A DNA stretch of 53,290 nucleotides from Sphingomonadales bacterium CG_4_10_14_3_um_filter_58_15. Its GTDB lineage: Bacteria; Pseudomonadota; Alphaproteobacteria; Sphingomonadales; Sphingomonadaceae. Numbering within the stretch: the first letter of the stretch is position 1; every line of letters starts with the position of its first letter. Location of the stretch: contig PFJE01000034.1 of NCBI GenBank assembly GCA_002783865.1, forward strand, positions 1 through 53,290, written 5' to 3'. Made by a program: the position numbers and the translations under genes. Below are positions 17,400 to 27,472 of this stretch, in pieces. The notes beneath the pieces are model-generated. The model had not been told where the DNA came from. It saw nothing but the letters and a program-made list of their open reading frames with translations, and searched no databases.

Positions 17400-18164
17400 C
17401 TACCGCACCGGTTCAAACTGGCCCTTCAAGCGATAGCGACTGCCGGGATGCCACAGCTTGACCAGCGTAACCGGAATCTCGCCGTTCCAGGTCCGACGCT
17501 CCACAACCAGACAGGAGGCCCCTACATTGAGATCCAGAGCATCGGCTTCCCTGGTCGCTGCCGGAAGCGCCGATATCGTATGTTCTGCCTGACTCCAGGG
17601 GACGTTATTAACCAGCCAGGGCCCCGGTGGAGTCTGATCGAGCGACATCCTTAGGATTTCGGGCGCGGCATCCACATTGACCAGCCGCTCTTCCAGCTGG
17701 AAAGGAATGTCATCGGAAAGATGAAGGCAGCGCAACCACAGCAACGATGTTTCACGGCGGACGTTGAAAAGATCGCGTCTGGGGTCATCCTCAGGAACGA
17801 TCAGCTGTTCCAGAAGCTGATACGAGTAGCGCTCGCCGCTGCGCTCGATAATCTCGCGCACATCCCATATCTCGAATGCCGGTCGTTCCTGTGCGCGGCT
17901 GGCAACGATGGTGCCGATCCGTCGATGGCGTTCAAGATGTCCCTCGCGGGCAAGACTCTGGATCGCCCGGTTGGTCGTCATGCGGGAAACGCCGAAATGC
18001 CTGGTAAGTTCGATTTCCGAAGGGATGCGCATGCCCGGAGTCCACGCACCGCTGGTGATCATGGCGGAGATTGCACGGCGGATTTGCAGCCAGATCGGAC
18101 CTTCGTCATCGCAGCGCAGGCCATTCATCCCCACCGATTCTCTTGGATTGGCTTTGCGGCTCAT
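17400..18164 (-). CDS. hutC: GntR-type histidine utilization repressor HutC
   Basis: The N-terminal GntR winged helix ([19 protein letters not shown], then [19 protein letters not shown]) is followed by a UTRA ligand domain. Its hallmarks ALLEEQ-like and [10 protein letters not shown] segments appear as QLEERLVN and [15 protein letters not shown]. HutC represses hut genes and is released by urocanate. At 254 aa it is typical. Its ATG overlaps the hutU stop by 4 bp, so it is the last gene of the hutIHGUC operon and subject to its own repression through the site at 23462-23477. Confidence 0.94.
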   Translation of the reverse strand: MSRKANPRESVGMNGLRCDDEGPIWLQIRRAISAMITSGAWTPGMRIPSEIELTRHFGVSRMTTNRAIQSLAREGHLERHRRIGTIVASRAQERPAFEIWDVREIIERSGERYSYQLLEQLIVPEDDPRRDLFNVRRETSLLWLRCLHLSDDIPFQLEERLVNVDAAPEILRMSLDQTPPGPWLVNNVPWSQAEHTISALPAATREADALDLNVGASCLVVERRTWNGEIPVTLVKLWHPGSRYRLKGQFEPVR

Positions 18165-19828
18165 TCAAGGATGCCCGGTAGATCGAGCTTCTTCTCCCGG
18201 GCGCAATCGAGCGCATCTTGGTAGCCGGCATCGGCGTGGCGCATCACGCCGGTGGCAGGATCGTTCCACAGCACGCGCTCCAGCCGTGTGGCGGCCTCGG
18301 GCGTGCCGTCGGCAACAATGACCATGCCGGCATGCTGAGAATAGCCCATGCCAACGCCGCCGCCATGGTGCAGCGAAACCCAGGTCGCACCGCTCGCCGT
18401 ATTGAGCAGCGCATTGAGCAACGGCCAGTCGGAAACGGCGTCGGAGCCGTCCATCATTGCTTCGGTCTCGCGATTGGGACTGGCGACCGAACCGGAATCG
18501 AGATGGTCCCGGCCAATCACCACCGGCGCCTTGAGCTCGCCCGATGCCACCATCTCGTTGAAGGCCAGACCGAGCCGGTGACGATCACCAAGGCCCACCC
18601 AGCAGATCCGCGCCGGTAGTCCCTGGAACTGGATGCGTTCCCGCGCCATATCGAGCCAGCGATGGAGCGGCGCGTTGTCGGGCAGCAGTTCCTTCACCTT
18701 GGCGTCGGTCTTGTAGATATCTTCCGGATCCCCGGACAGTGCTACCCAGCGGAACGGCCCGATACCACGGCAAAACAGCGGGCGAATATAGGCTGGCACG
18801 AAGCCGGGGAAATCAAAGGCGTTCTTCACCCCCTCGTCAAAGGCAACCTGACGGATGTTGTTGCCGTAGTCGGTGGTCGGGACGCCCGCCGCCTGCATAT
18901 CCAGCATCGCCTGCACATGGACCGCCATCGACTGCTTGGCGGCAGCGGCGACGGCCTGAGGATCGCGCTCGCGGCGCTCGACCCATTCGGCGACGGTCCA
19001 GCCGATCGGCAGATAGCCGTTGACCGGATCATGGGCGGAGGTCTGGTCGGTCAGCAGATCGGGATGGATGCCGCGCTTCACCATATCGGGCAGGATTTCG
19101 GCAGCGTTGCCGAGCAGACCGACCGAGACCGGCTTGCCTTGGGCTTTCGCTTTCTCCAGCATCGACAATGCTTGATCGAGCGTCGTCGCGGATTTATCGA
19201 CATAGCCGGTGCGCAGCCGCATCTCGATACGGCTCGGCTGGCATTCGATCGCAATGCAAGACGCACCCGCCATCACCGCCGCCAGCGGCTGTGCGCCGCC
19301 CATCCCGCCAAGCCCGGCGGTCAGCAGCCACTTGCCCGTGAGGTCGCCCCCATGATGCTGGCGGCCCATTTCGACAAACGTCTCGTAAGTGCCCTGCACG
19401 ATGCCCTGGGTACCGATATAGATCCACGAGCCGGCCGTCATCTGGCCGTACATCGCCAGCCCCTTGCGATCGAGTTCGTTGAAATGCTCCCAGTTCGCCC
19501 ATTTGGGAACAAGGTTGGAATTGGCGATCAGCACCCGCGGTGCATTTTCGTGGGTGCGGAACACCCCGACCGGCTTGCCGGACTGGACCAGCAGGGTTTC
19601 ATCCGCTTCCAGCCGCTTCAGCGTTTCCACAATCTTGTCATAGCTCTCCCAGTCGCGCGCAGCGCGGCCAATCCCGCCATAGACGACCAGCTCTTCCGGC
19701 CGTTCCGCAACGTCCGGGTGCAGGTTGTTCATCAGCATCCGCAGCGGCGCTTCGGTGAGCCAACTTTTTGCTGACAATATCGTTCCGGTGGCAGGGCGGA
19801 TCACCCGGCTGTTGTCGAGACGAGTCAT
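18161..19828 (-). CDS. hutU: Urocanate hydratase
   Basis: This is the second enzyme of histidine degradation, converting urocanate to imidazolonepropionate with tightly bound NAD+. The 555-aa sequence has the family length. It shows the NAD-binding glycine cluster [15 protein letters not shown], a [12 protein letters not shown] segment, and [17 protein letters not shown] containing the conserved Cys. [17 protein letters not shown] lies near the C-terminus. It follows hutG after 3 bp and overlaps hutC. Confidence 0.98.
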   Translation of the reverse strand: MTRLDNSRVIRPATGTILSAKSWLTEAPLRMLMNNLHPDVAERPEELVVYGGIGRAARDWESYDKIVETLKRLEADETLLVQSGKPVGVFRTHENAPRVLIANSNLVPKWANWEHFNELDRKGLAMYGQMTAGSWIYIGTQGIVQGTYETFVEMGRQHHGGDLTGKWLLTAGLGGMGGAQPLAAVMAGASCIAIECQPSRIEMRLRTGYVDKSATTLDQALSMLEKAKAQGKPVSVGLLGNAAEILPDMVKRGIHPDLLTDQTSAHDPVNGYLPIGWTVAEWVERRERDPQAVAAAAKQSMAVHVQAMLDMQAAGVPTTDYGNNIRQVAFDEGVKNAFDFPGFVPAYIRPLFCRGIGPFRWVALSGDPEDIYKTDAKVKELLPDNAPLHRWLDMARERIQFQGLPARICWVGLGDRHRLGLAFNEMVASGELKAPVVIGRDHLDSGSVASPNRETEAMMDGSDAVSDWPLLNALLNTASGATWVSLHHGGGVGMGYSQHAGMVIVADGTPEAATRLERVLWNDPATGVMRHADAGYQDALDCAREKKLDLPGILE

Positions 19829-19831
19829 GGG

Positions 19832-20665
19832 CTAGTCCTTTTGCTGCTGAGCGAAGGCTATGCAGGCCTTCAGGATGTCGGAAAGGGTCGCGGAGATTGG
19901 TGCGGCGAAGGCGGGGTCGAAGGTGCCGGGCCAGCTTTCCGGCGTCAGCGCATCGGGTTCGGGATGGTAGCCGCGGATCGCCAGTTCCATCTGGATGGCA
20001 TGGACGCCTTCTTGCGGCCTACCATAATGGCGCGTCGTCCAGCCGCCCTTGAAACGGCCGTTCAGGATATGGCTGCGGCCGCTCTCCCGGCAGATCAACT
20101 CTACCGCATCGGCCAGCGCCGGATCGCAGGTCTGGCCATCGTTGGTGCCGATATTAAATTGCGGCAGCTGACCCTCGAAAAGGCGGGGAACGTGACTGCG
20201 GATCGAATGGGCGTCGTACAGGACGATCCGCTCATGGGAGGCGCGCAACCGTTCTACCTCGTGGGTGATGGCAGCATGATAAGGCTTGAAATAGCGTACC
20301 CGCCGCCGGGCGATTTCGGCCTCGTCCGGGACAGGGCCGGCATAGAGCGGTTCGTTGTCGAAGGTCGTCGTCGGGCACAGTTCTGTTGTGGTCTGGCCAG
20401 GGTAAAGCGAGGCACCCGATGGATCGCGATTGCAATCGATCACGCTGCGCGAAAACGGCGTGCGCACCGTCGTCGCGCCAAGGTCGCGGGAGAAGGCGTA
20501 CAAGCGGTCGATCCACCAGTCCGCATCCTTGCGGGCAAGCCAGGGCGAGACATAATCAGCCTCCAGCTCATCTGGAATCTCCGTGCCGGTGTGCGGGAAG
20601 CAAACGACCAGCGGCGCTTCCCCGCGATGAACTTCGAGCCATTCATTTTTGCCTGCGTCGTTCAT
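19832..20665 (-). CDS. hutG: N-formylglutamate deformylase HutG
   Basis: This zinc-dependent amidohydrolase releases formate from N-formylglutamate to yield glutamate, the last step of the five-step hut route. The 277-aa protein shows VVCFPHTGTEIP, SRSVIDCNRDPSG, VLYDAHSIRSHVPRLF and GGWTTRHYGRP, all typical of the FGase family. The ATG at 20665 (MNDAGK) is preferred. The track's TTG at 20680 overlaps the hutH stop and has no better ribosome-binding site. Its presence with hutF shows that this organism uses the formylglutamate branch and not the formiminoglutamase (HutE) branch. Confidence 0.95.
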   Translation of the reverse strand: MNDAGKNEWLEVHRGEAPLVVCFPHTGTEIPDELEADYVSPWLARKDADWWIDRLYAFSRDLGATTVRTPFSRSVIDCNRDPSGASLYPGQTTTELCPTTTFDNEPLYAGPVPDEAEIARRRVRYFKPYHAAITHEVERLRASHERIVLYDAHSIRSHVPRLFEGQLPQFNIGTNDGQTCDPALADAVELICRESGRSHILNGRFKGGWTTRHYGRPQEGVHAIQMELAIRGYHPEPDALTPESWPGTFDPAFAAPISATLSDILKACIAFAQQQKD

Positions 20666-20676
20666 CTCGCGTTCTC

Positions 20677-22206
20677 TCAATCCAGACCCGGCAGCGGATA
20701 GCTGGCAGCTTCAATGATCGCGCCGGATCGAACCAGCGCATTGGCTGCCTCCATATCCGGATGAAAATAACGGTCGTCGCCCAAAGCCGGAACATGTTCG
20801 CGCAGTGCGCCACGAACCGACTCCAGCGCATCACTGGTGGAAAGCGGCGCGTGAAAATCGACGCCTTGTGCGGCGGACAGAAGCTCGATGCCGATCACTG
20901 CTGTCGCGTTGGCCACCATATCGAGCAGGCGGCGTGCCCCATGCGCGGCCATCGAGACATGATCTTCCTGATTGGCCGAGGTCGGGATCGAATCGACGCT
21001 GGCCGGATAGGCCCGCTGCTTGTTCTCCGAAACCAGTGCCGCCGCCGTCACCTGCGGGATCATGAAACCGGAGTTGAGACCGGGTTTCGGGGTCAGGAAG
21101 GCGGGCAAGCCCGACAGCGCCGGATCGATCAGCATGGCAATCCGGCGTTCGGCGATCGAACCGATCTCGCAGATCGTGAGCGCGATCATGTCCGCTGCAA
21201 AAGCGACAGGCTCGGCGTGGAAATTGCCGCCCGATAGCGCTTCGTCGGTATCCGGGAAAATCAGCGGGTTGTCGGAAACCCCATTCGCCTCGGTCAGCAA
21301 TGTGGTCGCGGCTTGACGCAACACGTCAAGCGCCGCGCCCATCACCTGCGGCTGGCAGCGCAGGCAATAAGGATCCTGCACCCTTATGTCATCGACGAGA
21401 TGGCTGGCACGGATCGCCGAACCTTTCATCAGTCCGCGCAGCGCATCGGCGCTTTCGATCTGCCCGCGATGGCGTCTCAAAGCATGGATGCGGGAATCGA
21501 ACGGCGTGTCCGAACCTTTGGCGGCTTCGGTGGACAGCGCGCCGGTCACCAGCGCGGACCGGAACAATATTTCCGTCTCGAACAGCCCGGCGAGCGCGTT
21601 GGCGGTCGAAAATTGCGTGCCGTTGAGCAGCGCCAGCCCTTCCTTCGGGCCAAGCGCGAGCGGGACGAGCCCGGCCGCCGTCAACGCTTCGGTTGCGGGC
21701 ATGCGCACGTCATCCACAAATATCTCGCCGCCACCGATCATTGTCGTCGCCATATGCGCAAGCGGCGCAAGGTCTCCGCTGGCACCGACCGAGCCCTGAC
21801 AGGGGATCACCGGAGTCAGGCCCTTGAGCAGCATCGCCTCGAGCAGTGCAACCGTCGCAGGTCTTACCCCGGAAGCGCCCTGCCCCAGGCTGGCCAGCTT
21901 CAGCGCCATCATCAGCCGCACGATATTGACCGGCGATGGCTCGCCGGTACCGGCGGAATGGCTCAGCACGATATTACGCTGCAGTGTCGCCAGATCGTCA
22001 TCGCCGATGCGGACACTGGCGAGTTTTCCAAATCCGGTATTGATGCCGTAAACCGGCTTGTTCTTCGCCAGAATACGGGCAACAGCTGCCGCGCTCTCCG
22101 CAACGGGCTTCGCCGCAGAAGCGTCCAGTTTTGCCGGAGCGCCGCGATAGATTGCGCGCCAATCGGCCAACGGTATTTCGCCGGGAAGCAGGATGATTTC
22201 TTTCAT
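20677..22206 (-). CDS. hutH: Histidine ammonia-lyase
   Basis: This enzyme removes ammonia from histidine to form urocanate. The 509-aa protein contains the MIO cofactor-forming Ala-Ser-Gly in [15 protein letters not shown], along with [11 protein letters not shown] and [14 protein letters not shown]. The start at 22206 (MKEIILLPG) has a strong GGAGGGGG box just upstream and forms an ATGA overlap with the hutI stop. The track's 57 extra residues are antisense-like sequence inside hutI and should be discarded. Confidence 0.98.
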   Translation of the reverse strand: MKEIILLPGEIPLADWRAIYRGAPAKLDASAAKPVAESAAAVARILAKNKPVYGINTGFGKLASVRIGDDDLATLQRNIVLSHSAGTGEPSPVNIVRLMMALKLASLGQGASGVRPATVALLEAMLLKGLTPVIPCQGSVGASGDLAPLAHMATTMIGGGEIFVDDVRMPATEALTAAGLVPLALGPKEGLALLNGTQFSTANALAGLFETEILFRSALVTGALSTEAAKGSDTPFDSRIHALRRHRGQIESADALRGLMKGSAIRASHLVDDIRVQDPYCLRCQPQVMGAALDVLRQAATTLLTEANGVSDNPLIFPDTDEALSGGNFHAEPVAFAADMIALTICEIGSIAERRIAMLIDPALSGLPAFLTPKPGLNSGFMIPQVTAAALVSENKQRAYPASVDSIPTSANQEDHVSMAAHGARRLLDMVANATAVIGIELLSAAQGVDFHAPLSTSDALESVRGALREHVPALGDDRYFHPDMEAANALVRSGAIIEAASYPLPGLD

Positions 22207-23417
22207 CGCCCCCTCCAGTAACGGGCATGAAGAGGGTTGCTGCCCATGCGATAGACAAGTTCGGCGGGCTCTCCGACATTCCAGACGGCCAGATCGGCCC
22301 ATTTGCCGGGGGCAAGTGTGCCGACGTCCGGTAACCCCAGAGCGCGCGCTGCGTTGCGGGTGGTTCCGGCCAGACATTCAGCAACCGTCAGGCGAAATAG
22401 CGTCGCCGCCATGTTCATCGCCAGTAACAAGGATGTAAGAGGACTGGTTCCGGGATTGCAGTCCGTTGCGATGGCTATCGGGACATCGGCTTTCCGCAAT
22501 TCCGCGACCGGTGGCAGCTTTTGCTCCCGGGTAAAATAGAAGGCGCCGGGCAACAGGGTTGCCACGGTTCCGCTCTGTGCCATGGCGGCGATCCCGTCGG
22601 CATCGAGATATTCGAGATGATCTGCGGATAATGCATTATGCCGCGCCGCAAGCGCCGCACCATGCAGGTTCGACAGCTGCTCGGCATGCAGTTTTTTCGG
22701 CAGGCCAAGCCGTCCCGCAGCCTCGAAGACGCGCTCGGTTTGGTCCGGCGTAAATCCTATGCCTTCGCAAAAGGCATCTACAGCATCGACCAGACCTTCG
22801 GCAGCCAGTTGTGGCAGCATCTCTTCGATAACCAGGTCGATATAATCGTCAGCGCGTCCGGCATATTCGGGGGGTAGCGCATGGGCACCGAGGAATGTGG
22901 TGCGCACATTAACATCGCACGCTGTTCCAAGCGATCGAGCGACTTGCAGCATCCGCCGTTCGGTCGCCAGATCGAGACCATAGCCGGATTTAATCTCGAC
23001 GGTGGTAACGCCTTCCGCGATCAGGGCATCCAGCCGCGGGCGGCTCTGTGCCATCAGTTCTGTCTCGCCGGCAGCGCGCGTCGCGTTCATGGTAGAGAGT
23101 ATGCCGCCGCCGGCTCGTGCAATATCTTCATAGCTTGCGCCCGCCAGTCGGTTTTCCCACTCAACCGCGCGGCTTCCGGCATAGACGAGGTGGGTATGGC
23201 AATCGATCAGTCCGGGCGTCACCAGACGATCTTCGCAGTCAATCGTCTGTGAGGCATTTAGTTCGGGCGCATCACCCCGGGGTCCTGCATATACAATTCG
23301 ACCAGCCTTGGCGGCGATCAAACCTCGCTCAATGATAAGGAGAGAATCAGCGTCACAGGCAAGCGTCATCAGACGCGCATTATCCCATATCGTATCGCAA
23401 TCCATCGGATTGAGCAT
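22203..23417 (-). CDS. hutI: Imidazolonepropionase
   Basis: This is a metal-dependent amidohydrolase (404 aa) that opens imidazolonepropionate to N-formiminoglutamate. The metal-binding [38 protein letters not shown] and HAEQLSN motifs are present, as is the conserved Asp in [11 protein letters not shown]. The ATG at 23417 has GCGAGG 7 nt upstream; the track begins one codon earlier at a TTG. It is the first gene of the leftward operon, facing hutF across a HutC-type operator. Confidence 0.97.
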   Translation of the reverse strand: MLNPMDCDTIWDNARLMTLACDADSLLIIERGLIAAKAGRIVYAGPRGDAPELNASQTIDCEDRLVTPGLIDCHTHLVYAGSRAVEWENRLAGASYEDIARAGGGILSTMNATRAAGETELMAQSRPRLDALIAEGVTTVEIKSGYGLDLATERRMLQVARSLGTACDVNVRTTFLGAHALPPEYAGRADDYIDLVIEEMLPQLAAEGLVDAVDAFCEGIGFTPDQTERVFEAAGRLGLPKKLHAEQLSNLHGAALAARHNALSADHLEYLDADGIAAMAQSGTVATLLPGAFYFTREQKLPPVAELRKADVPIAIATDCNPGTSPLTSLLLAMNMAATLFRLTVAECLAGTTRNAARALGLPDVGTLAPGKWADLAVWNVGEPAELVYRMGSNPLHARYWRGR

Positions 23418-23461
23418 CAAAACCTCGCTAAATGATCACCTATCATTGCATCGACTTCGCT

Positions 23462-23477
23462 AATTGTATAGACAATT
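23462..23477. promoter_or_regulatory. HutC-type operator between hutI and hutF
   Basis: AATTGT-ATAG-ACAATT is a perfect inverted repeat with 6-bp arms. Its core TGTATAGACA is close to the TGTATATACA-type cores described for HutC sites in other proteobacteria. It sits in the only divergent promoter region of the locus, so a single site could control all six genes. Confidence 0.7.
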
Positions 23478-23512
23478 GTTTCCTGTCTCCGGTGTTGCAA
23501 AGGAAACATGCG

Positions 23513-24889
23513 ATGCACGCATCTGTTGCCTCCCTTCATTTCTCCATGGCGATGCTGCCGCAGGGGTGGGCTCGCGATGTACGAATCACGGTTGGCGATG
23601 GCTGTATCACGGGCGTCGAGACCGGCGTTGAGGCGAGCGCCGACGACGAAATTCATGGTGCTGGCATTCCCGGACTGCCCAATCTGCATTCCCACGCCTT
23701 CCAGCGCGCAATGGCCGGGCTAGCCGAACGGCGAGGTTCCTCCAATGCTTCCGACAGCTTCTGGACATGGCGCGATATCATGTACCGGTTCGTCAGCCGA
23801 CTGGGGCCAGCCGAGATCCAAGCCATCGCGGCGCTTGCCTATATGGAAATGCTTGAAAGTGGCTTCACCCGTGTTGGCGAGTTTCACTATCTGCATCATG
23901 CGGCGGACGGGACTCCCTATGAGGATCCGGCTGCAATGGCGGCAGCACTTGTCCAGGCGGCAGACGAAACCGGCATGGCGCTCACCCTCTTGCCGGTCTT
24001 CTACGCGCACTCCGGCTTCGGCGGGAAAGCCCCCAACGCAAGCCAACGTCGCTTTGTGAACAGCATTGATGCATATCACCAGCTGTGGGATGCGTCGGCC
24101 AATATCCTCAAAACATTGCCCGATGCGGTGCTGGGGATCGCCCCTCACTCGCTCCGTGCCTGCACACCTCATGAATTGTCGGTCTTGATTGACATGGCGG
24201 GGGACGAGGTGCCGATCCATATCCATATTGCGGAGCAGATCCAGGAAGTCGAAGACTGTATCGCCTGGTCAGGCTCGCGGCCAGTGGAATGGCTTCTCGA
24301 TCACGCAGCGCTTTCCGATCGCTGGTGTCTGGTTCACGCAACGCACATGACGCATGCCGAAGCCGTTGCCCTGGCGCGCAGTGGAGCGGTGGCGGGACTC
24401 TGCCCGATTACGGAAGCCAATCTGGGAGACGGCTTGTTCCCTGCCGAGAGTTTCCTGAATGCAGCAGGCACCTATGGTATCGGTAGCGATTCAAACATAT
24501 TGATCGACGCGGCGGAAGAGATGCGTCTGCTGGAATATGGCCAGCGGCTTCACCATCACCGCCGTAGCCGTCTCTCGACCAAAGCGGATGAGAGTAACGG
24601 TGGCGCGATTTTCCGCGCGGGCTTGACTGGCGGCGCTAAGGCGTTGGGAGCGAAGGCTGAATTGTCTGCAGGATGTTCCGCCGACATTGTAAGTTTGCAG
24701 GTCGATCACCCAAGTCTGGTTGGGCGGGAGGGCGACGCCTGGCTCGACGGCTGGATTTTCGCTAGCCGCCAAGATGCCATCGATTGTGTGTGGCGTCGTG
24801 GTCAGAAAATGGTCTCCAATGGCCGTCATATCGCCCGCGAAACGATCATCGCCCGCTATCGGACAGTCCTCACCGCGCTTCTTGCATAA
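23513..24889 (+). CDS. hutF: Formimidoylglutamate deiminase HutF
   Basis: This 458-aa amidohydrolase converts N-formiminoglutamate to N-formylglutamate and ammonia. Motifs are the metal-binding NLHSHAFQRAMAG and VGEFHYLHH, HIHIAEQIQEVEDC, LVHATHMTHAEA, and the Asp in GIGSDSNILID. The start at 23513 (MHASVASLHF) follows AAGGAAA. The track's 27 upstream codons run through the HutC site. It is transcribed alone, divergent from the hutIHGUC operon, and its product is the substrate of HutG. Confidence 0.95.
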   Translation: MHASVASLHFSMAMLPQGWARDVRITVGDGCITGVETGVEASADDEIHGAGIPGLPNLHSHAFQRAMAGLAERRGSSNASDSFWTWRDIMYRFVSRLGPAEIQAIAALAYMEMLESGFTRVGEFHYLHHAADGTPYEDPAAMAAALVQAADETGMALTLLPVFYAHSGFGGKAPNASQRRFVNSIDAYHQLWDASANILKTLPDAVLGIAPHSLRACTPHELSVLIDMAGDEVPIHIHIAEQIQEVEDCIAWSGSRPVEWLLDHAALSDRWCLVHATHMTHAEAVALARSGAVAGLCPITEANLGDGLFPAESFLNAAGTYGIGSDSNILIDAAEEMRLLEYGQRLHHHRRSRLSTKADESNGGAIFRAGLTGGAKALGAKAELSAGCSADIVSLQVDHPSLVGREGDAWLDGWIFASRQDAIDCVWRRGQKMVSNGRHIARETIIARYRTVLTALLA

Positions 24890-25126
24890 CCTTTGTTGGC
24901 ACTGCCCCGTTAACTCGCAACGGGTCTGATGCGATGATATGTCGAAGTTCTTGCTATTGCCGTCCCGGTCCTGATGACAGGATATATGCCGCTCCCGGCA
25001 ATGGTTTTGGCGACCACAGCCGGAACCGGACCTGGGATTGCCGACCTGCCGATAGCTCGGATAGCCGTTCAAACTATTGCAATATTTGGATCGACACTCC
25101 CGTAAAATCGATCGAGATTCCTGCGT
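24890..25126. other. Gap between convergent hutF and kinase genes, with two inverted repeats
   Basis: No supported gene is present. A small hairpin, CCCGTT-aactcgc-AACGGG, lies at 24906-24924. A larger nested structure spans 24956-25002, with outer arms ATTGCCG/CGGCAAT and an inner TCCTG-ATGA-CAGGA hairpin. Either could end transcription from hutF, but neither has a T-run. Confidence 0.35.
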
Positions 25127-27472
25127 CTAACACCGGGCCAATGCTGACCAGATGTCGCCCTCCATTGCCTCGACCGAACCCAACAATTCACCAGATTTCC
25201 TGAGATTATCGAGCATGCCAACAGCGCTCGCGCGTGCTCGACAGGCCTGTTGCGTCTGGCCAGCCCGGTCCGCGATAATCGCCAGCGCCTGGTAGGAACC
25301 GACAAGCTTGTTGGCCGTGGTTGCGCTCTTGTCTCGATGGTAAGCTGCAAGGTAATTCTCGATCACTTTCGATTGCGCCGTAATTGCTTGCGCGAAATAA
25401 CCCTCTTCCGACATTTGCTGCGCCACAGCCTGCTGGACCGATGCAGCAAAACTACGCATGGCAGCATCATTGGGTTCAACCGCCAAAAGCCGGTCGACGC
25501 TATTGGTCGCTATGTTCAAAAATTTGCGCGCCTCGGATTGCCTGCCAGGCAAGCCATCCGCGGTGCCATGCCCAACATAAGCATTGTAAGCCCGCAAATA
25601 TAGTAAATTGGGCTCGTTCGGCTGATCTTTGATGATGGCCGCCAAACGTCTGTCAGCTTCGCTGAAATGTTTCAGGCCTTCAATGAGTTCATCTGACAAA
25701 TATCCGGCGAGGCCGAGATAATGCTCTGCCAATGCCTGATCCAGACGAACCTCGTAGTCGCGAGGCGAGACGTCGCGGTACTTTCGTGTTTCGCTCGACA
25801 AAGTAACGGCAAGATTGCGCAGCGCATCCGCATCTCCGGAAAGCATGGCAAGTTCGAGTTGGCCAAAACGCACATCACTGCGGGCTGACCGCCATTCGGC
25901 GCCACGCCGGTCTTCAGGTACGCCACCCAGCAAATCCAGAGCAGTCGCCACGCTGGCGCCGGCCTTGTCCAAATCGATATCGGCATGGGCTTCCAGCAAC
26001 GCTCGCTTGGCCAGAATACGCGCGCTCAGAGTTTTGGCTTCGGCCGTTTCGATGCCGTCAAGAAGACGGATAGCATCTACGAGATCGCGGCGCGCGCCTG
26101 CCCGGTCGCCTTGGTTGGGCTGACCCGGTATGCCGCGGATCAGGGCCAGCTGGAGAAAGCCGCGAGCGGCTTCCAGACGCAGCGCCGGAGAGGATCCCGC
26201 GTTCTGCGCGAGCTTCGACAGATAGGTCTGCGCTCGCTTGGTCAGTGCCACGCGCGCTTCACCGGTTCCGACAACCCGCGAAAGCCGGTTCTCGAGATCA
26301 AAAATCATGAAGCCGGCCAGATCCCGGACTTCAGCAAAACGGGCCGCCTCTGCCTGCCGTGCCCGTTCAGCCCGCGAATAGGCGACCGTCGCCACAATCA
26401 ACGCGCCGATGATTGCGAAGGCTGCTGCGCTGCCCAGCACCGTGCCCAGGCGATGGCGTTTGACAAAAAGGGCAGCGCGATAGCGCCATCCCCCCTGTCT
26501 CGCCGTGACCGGCATGTCGTCGATCCACGCGGACACATCGTCGCGCATCGCATCGACGGTGGCGTAGCGCTTGTCCATGTCTGTTGCGGTTGCTTTTTCG
26601 ACTACCGCAGAAAGGTCGGTGTCGCGATCCGGTATGAGCGCTGCGAGAACCCTGCCCAGAGAATATGTGTCTGCGGCCGTCGTGACCCGCAAACTGGTCA
26701 GACGTTCCGGTGCGGCAAAGCCCAGCGTGAGGCTGAGACTTGCAATTGACGGTGAAGCGGGAGTTTCCGGCGTGTCATCGTCCCGAACATAGGCATCAGC
26801 GGGCTTGGCGATGCCAAAGTCGATCAGTTTGACGGTTCCGTCTGACGTAACCAGGATGTTGGAGGGCGTCAGATCGCGGTGAACCACCAGATGCCGGTGC
26901 GCAAAAGCCACCGCATTGCAGATGGTCACGAAAAGCGCAGCTCTGCCGCGGGGGTCCAGAGCCTTGCTCTTTGCCCAGTCGAGAACCGGTTCGCCATCGA
27001 CATATTCCATGACGATGAAGGGAAGTCCTTCAGGGGTCTCGCCGCCATCGTACAGCTGGGCAATATTGGGATGGCGCAACTGCGCCAGTGTCTGCCGTTC
27101 CTTGCGCAGCCGATCCGTCAGCGACGTGGACAGCAATCCGGGTTTGACCAGTTTGATCGCTGCGACATGGTCGAAATCGCCCACGTCGCGTTCTCCGCGA
27201 TATACCGATCCCATTCCGCCGCGGCCGATGAGGCTGACAATGCGATAGGCACCAATCCTTTCGGGGATCGGGTCATCGGTGACCGTTTCGGTGGCGGCTC
27301 CGGTGCGCAACATCGCGTTGCGGTCTGCTCGCCGCATCGCTTCGATACGCGTACGCAGAGGCCCGTTATCGGTTATCCGCTGCGTCAGCCACGCATCGCG
27401 ATCGGCCTCGGCAATGTCGAGCATGGCCTCGAACAGCATTATGGCTTCGCGTTCAAGCTCGCCTTCGGTCAC
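25127..27472 (-). CDS. Transmembrane Ser/Thr protein kinase with C-terminal TPR-like region
   Basis: The 781-aa protein has a short helical N-terminus and a Hanks-type kinase domain at about 74-320. It shows the glycine loop GRGGMGSVY (83-91), the VAIK-type Lys107, HRDLTPSN (198-205), DFG (218-220) and FAAPE (252-256). The usual catalytic-loop Lys after HRDL is Thr202. One membrane helix lies at about 343-366, and a long helical, TPR-like region fills the rest, predicted to be periplasmic. It overlaps the upstream sigma-factor gene by 4 bp, which implies co-expression and probably phosphorylation of that sigma factor. Confidence 0.92.
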   Translation of the reverse strand: MTEGELEREAIMLFEAMLDIAEADRDAWLTQRITDNGPLRTRIEAMRRADRNAMLRTGAATETVTDDPIPERIGAYRIVSLIGRGGMGSVYRGERDVGDFDHVAAIKLVKPGLLSTSLTDRLRKERQTLAQLRHPNIAQLYDGGETPEGLPFIVMEYVDGEPVLDWAKSKALDPRGRAALFVTICNAVAFAHRHLVVHRDLTPSNILVTSDGTVKLIDFGIAKPADAYVRDDDTPETPASPSIASLSLTLGFAAPERLTSLRVTTAADTYSLGRVLAALIPDRDTDLSAVVEKATATDMDKRYATVDAMRDDVSAWIDDMPVTARQGGWRYRAALFVKRHRLGTVLGSAAAFAIIGALIVATVAYSRAERARQAEAARFAEVRDLAGFMIFDLENRLSRVVGTGEARVALTKRAQTYLSKLAQNAGSSPALRLEAARGFLQLALIRGIPGQPNQGDRAGARRDLVDAIRLLDGIETAEAKTLSARILAKRALLEAHADIDLDKAGASVATALDLLGGVPEDRRGAEWRSARSDVRFGQLELAMLSGDADALRNLAVTLSSETRKYRDVSPRDYEVRLDQALAEHYLGLAGYLSDELIEGLKHFSEADRRLAAIIKDQPNEPNLLYLRAYNAYVGHGTADGLPGRQSEARKFLNIATNSVDRLLAVEPNDAAMRSFAASVQQAVAQQMSEEGYFAQAITAQSKVIENYLAAYHRDKSATTANKLVGSYQALAIIADRAGQTQQACRARASAVGMLDNLRKSGELLGSVEAMEGDIWSALARC

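Noticed and set aside
17143-17400. 85-aa and 163-aa ORFs in the putA-hutC gap
   Set aside because: Neither has a ribosome-binding site or plausible composition. One runs deep into hutC antisense. The gap more likely holds only the putA promoter and a short TCCCG/CGGGA hairpin at 17197-17212.
18662-19774. 370-aa plus-strand ORF antisense to hutU
   Set aside because: hutU is complete on the other strand with its NAD-binding motif and active-site Cys. The antisense frame shows shadow composition only.
24974-25108. 44-aa hydrophobic ORF (MTGYMPLPAMVL...) after hutF
   Set aside because: The translation looks protein-like, but there is no ribosome-binding site and no in-frame start further upstream before a stop. 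It lies across the inverted repeats.
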